Source: Bacteroidota bacterium
Lineage (GTDB): Bacteria > Bacteroidota > Bacteroidia > Bacteroidales > GCA-2748055
Length of the DNA: 35,214 bases
Assembly: GCA_020047715.1 (NCBI GenBank)
Contig: JAIFNN010000234.1
Span: forward strand, 1 to 35,214
Direction: 5' to 3'
Shown one piece after another: positions 1-7,520 of this stretch. The stretch's first letter is position 1; every line of letters starts with the position of its first letter. Under the pieces are notes generated by a model, which searched no databases, was not told the origin of the DNA, and saw only the letters and a program-made list of their open reading frames with translations. The position numbers and the translations under genes are program-made.

Positions 1-2
1 AG

Positions 3-308
3 AACGCGGCGGCCTCGGAAGAGATGGCTACCAGCTCGGAAGAACTGGCCGGACAGGCAGAAGCATTGCTGGAGATGATCTCGTTCTTCAAACTCGAGAG
101 CGACTCCCATCACAAACAACAGGCAGCCAAAAAGCAGGTGCAGGCAACCCAGAAGCCCGAGGGCCGCAACGGAAGCCGGATCGGGTCAACATTGGATTCC
201 GTTCCCAAAGATATGTCGCCCGCCAGGAAAACCTTGAGTTCTTCTTCCAACGGCGTGCACATCAATATGGGAAAGGATCATCTGGACAAAGGATATGAAA
301 AGTTTTAG
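3..308 (+). CDS. Methyl-accepting chemotaxis protein, C-terminal fragment (5' truncated by window edge)
   Basis: Frame open from nt 3: NAAASEEMATSSEELAGQAEALLEMISFFKLE, typical of the C-terminal end of an MCP signalling domain; stop at 306-308. Confidence 0.85.
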   Translation, partial: NAAASEEMATSSEELAGQAEALLEMISFFKLESDSHHKQQAAKKQVQATQKPEGRNGSRIGSTLDSVPKDMSPARKTLSSSSNGVHINMGKDHLDKGYEKF

Positions 309-373
309 GTTAATAGATAGGTTTGATTAGTTAGTTAGATTAGTTAGGGAGTTTTAGAAAGTTGCCAAACCGG

Positions 374-417
374 CTTCCGCCCGATTTAACGCATACAAAT
401 CGGGTGGGGCCCGGAAG
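374..417. other. Two-tier stem-loop in intergenic region downstream of MCP gene
   Basis: cttccg (374-379) pairs with cggaag (412-417); cccgattt (380-387) pairs perfectly with aaatcggg (397-404) around a 9-nt loop. Confidence 0.45.
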
Positions 418-453
418 GCTCTTCAAAATCAAATCGCTTCGGATGACTTAAAT

Positions 454-472
454 AAAGCTTCAAAAGCTTTTT
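454..472 (+). terminator. Possible weak hairpin terminator upstream of hemerythrin gene
   Basis: AAAGCTT-CAA-AAGCTTT hairpin followed by TT only; short U tract. Confidence 0.25.
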
Positions 473-509
473 AGTGTATGTAAATGCAGTATATAAAACC
501 TAAAATTAA

Positions 510-923
510 ATGATTATGGCTTTAATTAATTGGGATGATTCATTGAGTGTTAAAATCAACTCTATTGACGACCAGCACAAAAAACTGATCGCAATGATTA
601 ATGATTTTTATGACGGTATTTCAAAGCGTTCAGGCCAAGAAAGTGTGCTTAAATTAATTCTTGAAATGAAGAACTATACTGTAGTTCATTTCACCAACGA
701 GGAAAAGATTATGAGGCAAGTTAATTACCCTGATTTTGATTCTCATAAAAAGCTGCACGAAAATTTTATTGCTAAAGTAGTTGAGTTGGAAACGAAAATT
801 AAAAGTGGAAAACTCGTTATATCATTGGAAATAACTACATTCCTGAAGGATTGGCTTAAAAACCACATTATGGTTATCGACAAAAAGTATAGCGATTACT
901 TTATGAGGAAAGGAATCAATTAA
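510..923 (+). CDS. Bacteriohemerythrin
   Basis: WDDSLSVKINSIDDQHKKLIAMIND...HFTNEEKIMRQVNYPDFDSHKKLHENF...WLKNHIMVIDKKY: the His/Glu/Asp diiron ligand pattern of hemerythrins is present. Start may be the second Met at 516. Confidence 0.92.
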   Translation: MIMALINWDDSLSVKINSIDDQHKKLIAMINDFYDGISKRSGQESVLKLILEMKNYTVVHFTNEEKIMRQVNYPDFDSHKKLHENFIAKVVELETKIKSGKLVISLEITTFLKDWLKNHIMVIDKKYSDYFMRKGIN

Positions 924-1572
924 GATATCCGGGAAATGCAGCAAAAAAGCAGTTCCACCAAATTACGGCTTTGAAAAATTTTAATTAAATTGATAATAGG
1001 TATTAGTAGAGGGTTTATCTGAAGGATCTTTCTTGTCGTCGTTTGTTTTAGCGCAAACAAATCGTGCGAATATGGAAAGGTCTTTCAGTAAAAATCCAGC
1101 TGCTGAAAACACCAAAAACAATTCTCTGGAATCAATGGATAAATATCTTAATTCCTGGAACTGTTTAAAAATATTATCGAAATCTTGGATCGAACCGGAT
1201 CATTTGCAGGATTAGGCTCTTGAACTCGTATTTGTCTATTGCAAATGAGATACCATCTGGAAATTCATAAAAAACAATCAAATTTGCTAATGCAATCCTA
1301 CTGCCTTCCTTTTTTCAATAATCACTCTTGCCTCCTCCTCGTGATTCTTTAAGTAGCTGAGAAAAAAAGTTTTGAATCCTGCACGCAATACTTCGCGGTA
1401 TGATCTTTCTATGAGACCCCTTAGAACCACTCATTAAACTGCTTTTGAATATTTGTTGGTAACGGGTAAAACTACTTGCTGAAGCAGGTGAAAATACTTA
1501 CTTGTGTATGAGTGTAATTTAAGGATTAATCAGGTGTTTCTCTGTTTTCCATTCCTCTCTTAGAATATAAAT

Positions 1573-2463
1573 TTGATAACTGGAAACAATTCCATGAAAC
1601 AGTCTTTTTTTAAGAAGGAGCTTCAATCAATGATGAACTTGGACAGCGAAAACGGGATCGATAATTCGGAAATGAAAAATCTCCTTGCTGTTGTTAAAGA
1701 AAAAAAAGGAATTGATTTCAGCGATTACGCATACCCTTCTCTACATCGGAGAATATCCAGGTTCATTGAAATAAACAGGTTGTCGGGTTTTAGCGAATTG
1801 ATTAGTAAAATAAAGAATGTAGAGGGATTCGCAGATAGCTTTATCCACGAGATCACTGTGAATGTAACGGAAATGTTTCGGGACCCGTCGTTCTGGGTAA
1901 CGCTTCGTGATCATGTGCTCCCCAGCCTTAGGAATAAACCTGTTATTTCAATTTGGCATGCAGGATGCTCCATGGGCGAAGAAGTGTATTCGATGGCTAT
2001 TTTGCTAAAGGAGGAAAAGTTGTTGAGTAAAGCAAAGATAGTGGCAACCGATATAAACATGGAAGCACTGAAAAAAGCTCGAAATGGAATTTACCTGTTG
2101 AAGAACCAGGAATTAAACGAAAACAATTATTTTCATTTGGGGGGTAAGGGGAAACTCTCGGAACATTACAAAATAGAAGGTAACATGGCTCAATACGATC
2201 AGGAGCTTATTAAGAGGGTGGAATTCAAAAGACACGATTTGTCTTCTGATCCTTATTTCGGAATGTTCGACATGGTTATTTGCAGAAATGTATTTATCTA
2301 TTTTAATCTGAGCCTTCAGGAGAAAGTTCTCGGCGTTTTTTCGCAAAGTTTAAATCCGGGGGGCTTTTTGGGGATTGGCTCCAAAGAATCTGTATCCTGG
2401 CTCAAAGGAGCAAGGTACTTTAAACCGATAAGCATTGAGGATAAAGTATTCGTGAAGGTATAG
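1573..2463 (+). CDS. cheR: CheR-type protein-glutamate O-methyltransferase
   Basis: FIHEITVNVTEMFRDPSFW, IWHAGCSMGEEVYSMAILL, ATDIN, FDMVICRNVFIYFN: classic CheR motifs. ORF opens with TTG; ATG at 1594 is a plausible alternative start. Confidence 0.92.
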   Translation: MITGNNSMKQSFFKKELQSMMNLDSENGIDNSEMKNLLAVVKEKKGIDFSDYAYPSLHRRISRFIEINRLSGFSELISKIKNVEGFADSFIHEITVNVTEMFRDPSFWVTLRDHVLPSLRNKPVISIWHAGCSMGEEVYSMAILLKEEKLLSKAKIVATDINMEALKKARNGIYLLKNQELNENNYFHLGGKGKLSEHYKIEGNMAQYDQELIKRVEFKRHDLSSDPYFGMFDMVICRNVFIYFNLSLQEKVLGVFSQSLNPGGFLGIGSKESVSWLKGARYFKPISIEDKVFVKV

Positions 2464-2633
2464 GGAGACTTACGGGCCGGTGAATTCAAAAAGCAGAAAG
2501 AATGAAAAATGGGATAACAAACAGTTAAAAAAATTGCAATAAATACCATAGATTTCAAAGCGCATATGTAAGGCTTTATAGACAAGGAAGGCAAAATGAA
2601 TTTTGGAGTCAAAACAATTTAATCAAAGCTGAA

Positions 2634-3203
2634 ATGCAGTTACGTTGGAAAAAAAAAGACAAGCAAAGTGCAACCATGGTTGAGCCTGAGAGAACCGAAA
2701 GCCGGACTTTCCAGGATAAAAGCTCTGCAGCTCAGCGTTTTATCAGGAATGTTGGAGATAAGTTCTCCAGTATGGTTGATTTGTCGCAAAAGGTATTATC
2801 CCAAATCGCAAAAGAAAAGGAAATACTACAGGGAGTTTTTCTAATAAGTATAACAGAAAATGGAATTACGAAGCTTAAATACCTGTCGGGCTATGCCTGC
2901 GTGAGAATTGAAACGGAAGAAAGCGAGTTTCTGCCTGGGGAAGGTTTACCAGGGCAAGTTGCCAAGGAGGGGAAAATTTTGAATTTGAAAGCTGTGCCTG
3001 AGGGGTATGTCAAAATTAGAACCGGCTTGGGTGAGGCTTCCCCAAGCTCATTGATTATTATCCCCATTATTTATGAAAATATACTTTATGGCGTAATTGA
3101 ACTCGCTTCGTTTCATGAATTCACTTTGGCCGACGAGAAGTTTTTTTATACCATATCGGAATTTATTGGGTCACAAATGAAAATCCAACAGGGAACAAAT
3201 TAA
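2634..3203 (+). CDS. GAF domain-containing protein
   Basis: GAF-like core GEGLPGQVAKEGKILNLKAVPEGYVKIRTGLGEASPSSLIIIPIIYENILYGVIELASFHEFT; no output domain. Confidence 0.8.
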   Translation: MQLRWKKKDKQSATMVEPERTESRTFQDKSSAAQRFIRNVGDKFSSMVDLSQKVLSQIAKEKEILQGVFLISITENGITKLKYLSGYACVRIETEESEFLPGEGLPGQVAKEGKILNLKAVPEGYVKIRTGLGEASPSSLIIIPIIYENILYGVIELASFHEFTLADEKFFYTISEFIGSQMKIQQGTN

Positions 3204-3218
3204 TAAATGAACTGAAAA

Positions 3219-5819
3219 TTGAAAAGCACGAGGAAAATAATGGAACTTGGTTTTTTTGTTGCTGGTTTTGCAATTGTGGGGGCAATTATCTCCCTCATTG
3301 CATTGCTTTTTTCCTTGGCAGCAGGTAATTACCCATTCTCCATGTCGGGCCTACAGGCCCTCTATAGAGAGGCGAATGTCTTTTATCTCCTTCATCTTGT
3401 ACCGTTTTTCTTTGGAATTGCCGGATATGTAGGTGGAAATTATCTGCTCGATAAAAGAAACGAATATAAGAAAAGTATCTCCCTTCTGAAAAGCACAGTT
3501 AACAACACCATTGATTTCGCCCGTAGCATTGAAAAAGGAAACCTTGTGAATCCGTATATCCCGATGAATGGGGAAAACGAACTTACCCATTCTCTGGAAG
3601 GCATGCGCAGCAGCTTATTGCGCGTTAGCCAGATTGATTCCGAGCGAAACGCAATCGCGAAAATTGTAAGCGACATAAACCTGATTCTTAGGTCAATAAA
3701 TGAGATTGAAAGATTGGGCGAGGAAATAACATCTTATCTGGTTACCAAGCTCGAAAATGTAGTCCAGGGCGCCTTTTATATAGTTACAGAATCCGACGAC
3801 AATAAAAAGCTCATTCGCTTAAAGTCCAGCTATGCATACAACCGAAAGAAATACCTTAAAGCAGAATTCGAATTTGCCGAGGGCCTGATCGGTCAGTCGG
3901 CTGTTGAAAAGGATATTATTCTCAGAACTGAAATCCCGGATAATTACGTTACGATTTCCTCGGGTTTGATGGGCGACCGAAAACCCAGGAGCATTATAAT
4001 TGTTCCCCTTATTGCCAACGATATTGTGCATGGAGTGCTTGAGCTCGCTTCGATCCGCAAGTTTACTGACTTACAGGTTAAAGTTCTTTCCGGTATTGGT
4101 GAAATAATTGCCAGGACCATAAACAATGTAATGGTAAACGAACGGACACGCTTGCTCCTTCGGGAATCTGAAAAGATGAGTTCGGAACTAGTAGTGCAAA
4201 AGGGCAAGCTGCTCCAAAATGCCAAGGACATGATTTTCGCCCAGGAACAACTAAAGAAAACAAACCTTCAGCTGGAGGAACAAATGCAGGAAGTCCGAAA
4301 CAGCAACAAAAAAACACATGTCCTTCTGGAAAACTCTCTGGAGGTCATCTTCATTTTCAGCGACTCGGGTATGACACTCTATGTGAGCCCTTCAGTGCGG
4401 TCCGTATTGGGATATTTCCCGGAAGAAATTATTGGAATGAAGGATATAGACAATATACATCCCCTCGACACAGAAAGCTTTAAATCCTTCCTTCAAAATA
4501 TAATATCATACCCCGAGAAAACTCATATTATTCAATACAGGTATTTTACAAAGAGCGGGGAGATTATCTGGCTGGAAGCCATTGGGAAAAGCTCTCTTGC
4601 AGATGTAATTAAAGGTATTGTTATTAATACCAGAGACATCTCCGAGCAGCGTTTGGCTGCCAAGGAGCAAAGAATCCGGGCAAAGATGCAGGCCCTTTCG
4701 GAAAACAGTCTTGACCTTATCCTTAGAATCGACATCTTCAGCAGATGCACTTATATAAATCCGATTATCGAATCCTATACCGGGATGAAAATTGCCGATT
4801 TAATAGACAAGCCTATAATGAGCATTGGAATAGAAGATTCGGTTGTAAGCCTGTGGAAAAAGATGCTCGACGAGGTGGGGGTAAGCAAAGAAAAAAGAAT
4901 TGACGAGGTGGTTTTCACTACGGTTCAGGGCAAGAAAATTATGCAGGTAAGCGCAATTCCGGAGTTCCAGGACAATGGAGTGGTAGAATCGGTGCTGTTC
5001 GTGTGCCATGATATCACGGAGGCTAAAAACCGTGAGGAATTGATAAGGAAGAAGAACAAGAGTATCAACGACAGCATAAACTATGCATATTACATTCAAA
5101 GTGCACTTATGCCAACGGAGAAATTCCTGCAGACGATAATCCCGCATTCCTTCATGCTTTACAAACCCAAAGATATTGTGAGCGGCGATTACCCATGGAT
5201 ATACAAGGACGGCGATATTGTATATATCGGTGTAATGGACTGCACAGGACACGGTGTTCCGGGAGCGTTGATGTCGATTATCGGATTCTTTCTGCAAAAC
5301 GAGATTATCAAAAACAAAGGCAGCGACAATGCAGGTCAGATTCTCGATAAACTCCACATAAACCTGGTGAAGACCCTAAAACAGGAAGAGGAGAACAGCA
5401 AAATCAACGACGGGATGGATGCAGCATTCTGCAGTATCGACTTGAAAAACAAGGTCCTGAACTATGCCGGGGCTCATAGGGGTTTGTATTATGTCAATAA
5501 AAAGGAGCTCACCGAAATACGGGGAGATCGTTTCCCGGTCGGAAGCAGCCAGTACAGCAATCGTAAACCCTTCACGAATCATACTATCAAAATCGAACAG
5601 GGAGACGCTTTCTATTTCATGACCGACGGGTTTGCCGATCAGCTGGGAGGTCCAACGGGAAAACAGAAATTCATGAGCGGAAACGTAAGCCTGCTTATTA
5701 AAGACAATAGTAATCAAAGCATTTTTCAAATGGGTAACCTATTCAAAAACACATTTGAAAGCTGGAAAGGATCAGCCGAACAGGTTGACGACATATTGGT
5801 AATTGGATTAAAATTTTAA
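3219..5819 (+). CDS. Membrane GAF-PAS-PAS-PP2C (SpoIIE-type) Ser/Thr phosphatase, SiaA-like by context
   Basis: Two N-terminal hydrophobic helices, GAF, coiled coil, two PAS repeats, then SpoIIE/PP2C motifs YKPKDIVSGDY, GVMDCTGHGVPGALMS, FYFMTDGFADQ, DDILVIGLKF. Confidence 0.88.
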   Translation: MKSTRKIMELGFFVAGFAIVGAIISLIALLFSLAAGNYPFSMSGLQALYREANVFYLLHLVPFFFGIAGYVGGNYLLDKRNEYKKSISLLKSTVNNTIDFARSIEKGNLVNPYIPMNGENELTHSLEGMRSSLLRVSQIDSERNAIAKIVSDINLILRSINEIERLGEEITSYLVTKLENVVQGAFYIVTESDDNKKLIRLKSSYAYNRKKYLKAEFEFAEGLIGQSAVEKDIILRTEIPDNYVTISSGLMGDRKPRSIIIVPLIANDIVHGVLELASIRKFTDLQVKVLSGIGEIIARTINNVMVNERTRLLLRESEKMSSELVVQKGKLLQNAKDMIFAQEQLKKTNLQLEEQMQEVRNSNKKTHVLLENSLEVIFIFSDSGMTLYVSPSVRSVLGYFPEEIIGMKDIDNIHPLDTESFKSFLQNIISYPEKTHIIQYRYFTKSGEIIWLEAIGKSSLADVIKGIVINTRDISEQRLAAKEQRIRAKMQALSENSLDLILRIDIFSRCTYINPIIESYTGMKIADLIDKPIMSIGIEDSVVSLWKKMLDEVGVSKEKRIDEVVFTTVQGKKIMQVSAIPEFQDNGVVESVLFVCHDITEAKNREELIRKKNKSINDSINYAYYIQSALMPTEKFLQTIIPHSFMLYKPKDIVSGDYPWIYKDGDIVYIGVMDCTGHGVPGALMSIIGFFLQNEIIKNKGSDNAGQILDKLHINLVKTLKQEEENSKINDGMDAAFCSIDLKNKVLNYAGAHRGLYYVNKKELTEIRGDRFPVGSSQYSNRKPFTNHTIKIEQGDAFYFMTDGFADQLGGPTGKQKFMSGNVSLLIKDNSNQSIFQMGNLFKNTFESWKGSAEQVDDILVIGLKF

Positions 5820-5830
5820 CTGATTGAATT

Positions 5831-6388
5831 ATGAATGAATCAACCGACAAAAACCTGCAATTCTTAAGCCGTTTCAGAGACAGCATGTTTGAAAATCAAA
5901 TCATGCTCTCTTACAAAGGCGAAATTTCCCAAAATATCATGCTGGGATTACTGGAATTAACCGAACGAAAACTCGACTCTTCCAACGAAGACCAGGGAAT
6001 CAAATCCAAGATCTTTAATGTGATGGTGGGTTGCCTGCAAAACATAACTTATCACACGGAAGATAACAAGCACGCTAAGTCGAGCATGTTCCTTATCGGA
6101 AGGATTATTGATGGATATGCAATATACAGCGGCAATGCCATTAGCAAAGACAGAGTCAGCGATTTCAGGGCAAAACTGATGTCTATGACTGATATGTCGG
6201 GCGAAGAACTTTCTGTGTTCTATAAAACATGGCTGACATCCGGTGAGTTATCCGATAAAAACGGGATTCATTTGGGACTCATCGACATTGCTCGTAGGAC
6301 AGGCAACACATTGGACTTCGATTTTGAGAATATTGACGAGGATTACAGCTATTTCTCATTGCGTACTGAGATTAAATCAACTCTATAA
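5831..6388 (+). CDS. SiaB-family (DUF6272-like) GHKL protein, copy 1; apparently degenerate ATP-binding motifs
   Basis: MLSYKGEISQNIMLGLLELTERKL...NVMVGCLQNITYHTEDN...LGLIDIARRTGNTLDFDF aligns by eye with the next ORF. Starts 11 nt after the phosphatase gene. Confidence 0.75.
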   Translation: MNESTDKNLQFLSRFRDSMFENQIMLSYKGEISQNIMLGLLELTERKLDSSNEDQGIKSKIFNVMVGCLQNITYHTEDNKHAKSSMFLIGRIIDGYAIYSGNAISKDRVSDFRAKLMSMTDMSGEELSVFYKTWLTSGELSDKNGIHLGLIDIARRTGNTLDFDFENIDEDYSYFSLRTEIKSTL

Positions 6389-6399
6389 AGTTTAATAAG

Positions 6400-6984
6400 A
6401 TGGATAATCAAACAAATAAAATCACTGCCAATCCAAAGTCGCTGAAGTATTTCTACGACTTCCATAAATTAATGGAGCAGAGCGAGATTATTATGGTATA
6501 CGCAGGGGAGTTTTCCCAGGCCCTTACCAAAACCCTTTTGTCGTTCACGGAACGAAAATTCAACGTGGAGAAACTGGAAGACAATGTGAAGCGGAAAATC
6601 TACAACATCATGGTTGAAATGCTTCAGAATATCAGTAAAAACGCACTCGATAACGACCATGCAATTACCGGAAACTCGCCAATATTCATGATTGGTGAAT
6701 CGAGCGATTTCTACTTCCTGATTTCCAGCAACAAAATCAGCAACCTTAACATCCCTGCACTCAAAAACCGTATTGATGAGGTAAATTCCCTGGATAGCGA
6801 GGGATTAAAACAACTCTACAAAGAAGTCAGAATTAACGGGAGTTTCTCTAAGGTGGGAGGGGCAGGAATCGGCGTAATCGATATGGCACGGAAATCCGAA
6901 AACGCTTTGGTATACGAGTTTGTCCGACTCAACGACGAGTTTTCAATGTATTCCTTGCTCATTCGCGTATCCAGGAATGTTTGA
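6400..6984 (+). CDS. SiaB-family (DUF6272-like) GHKL protein kinase, copy 2; canonical motifs
   Basis: IMVYAGEFSQALTKTLLSFTERKF...NIMVEMLQNISKNALDN (N-box-like) and VGGAGIGVIDMARKSENAL (G-box-like). Confidence 0.8.
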   Translation: MDNQTNKITANPKSLKYFYDFHKLMEQSEIIMVYAGEFSQALTKTLLSFTERKFNVEKLEDNVKRKIYNIMVEMLQNISKNALDNDHAITGNSPIFMIGESSDFYFLISSNKISNLNIPALKNRIDEVNSLDSEGLKQLYKEVRINGSFSKVGGAGIGVIDMARKSENALVYEFVRLNDEFSMYSLLIRVSRNV

Positions 6985-7064
6985 TTGCGGTTGGAAGGGA
7001 TTTGATCAGAGGGGCTTGCGTACATAAAATATACATTAGTTATTTAACTTAAAATTTTCGAATC

Positions 7065-7442
7065 ATGCTAAAAGAATTGAATATTGTTGGAACAGAAGAT
7101 ACCCCGGGTATAATCTTCGACTCGCAAAAGAATGTGTTTGAACTGTCGGGCCGCTCATTACCTGAAGATGTTGTCAGCTTTTACAAGCCGGTAATCGAAT
7201 GGCTCGACGAACTGGAGAAGAATCCGATTGAGAACCTTGAATTCTCATTCAAACTGGATTATTTCAATACGGCCTCATCAAAACTAATTCTGGATATCCT
7301 CCTCAAGGTCAATGACATTTTCAGCGATGGAACCCCAATGAAAATCAAATGGCATTTCCTGGCAATGGACAAGGACTTGGAAGAAGCTGGCGAGGAATTT
7401 TCCGAGTTGGTAGAAGTCCCATTTGAACTGGTTGCCTATTAA
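7065..7442 (+). CDS. SiaC-family (DUF1987) regulatory phosphoprotein
   Basis: TEDTPGIIFDSQKNVFELSGRSLPEDVVSFYKPVIEWLDEL...LDYFNTASSKLILDILL matches the DUF1987 signature; Thr69 in YFNTASSK is the likely phosphosite. Confidence 0.85.
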   Translation: MLKELNIVGTEDTPGIIFDSQKNVFELSGRSLPEDVVSFYKPVIEWLDELEKNPIENLEFSFKLDYFNTASSKLILDILLKVNDIFSDGTPMKIKWHFLAMDKDLEEAGEEFSELVEVPFELVAY

Positions 7443-7520
7443 GATTGGCCCTTTGTTGTTCTGTTTCGTGGGAGGATACCTAATTATTCGTGTAATTAAT
7501 GGATTGTAATATACAATATT

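Noticed and set aside
307-350. Short TTAGTTAG-rich stretch
   Set aside because: Imperfect AT-rich microrepeat of about 40 nt; no regular unit and spacing as in CRISPR or a functional repeat array.
1033-1215. 60-aa plus-strand ORF (MSSFVLAQTNRANMERS...)
   Set aside because: No homology recognisable by eye and low-complexity composition; cannot be supported as a gene.
4800-5357. 185-aa minus-strand ORF
   Set aside because: Antisense to the PP2C phosphatase CDS, where motifs are unmistakable on the plus strand.
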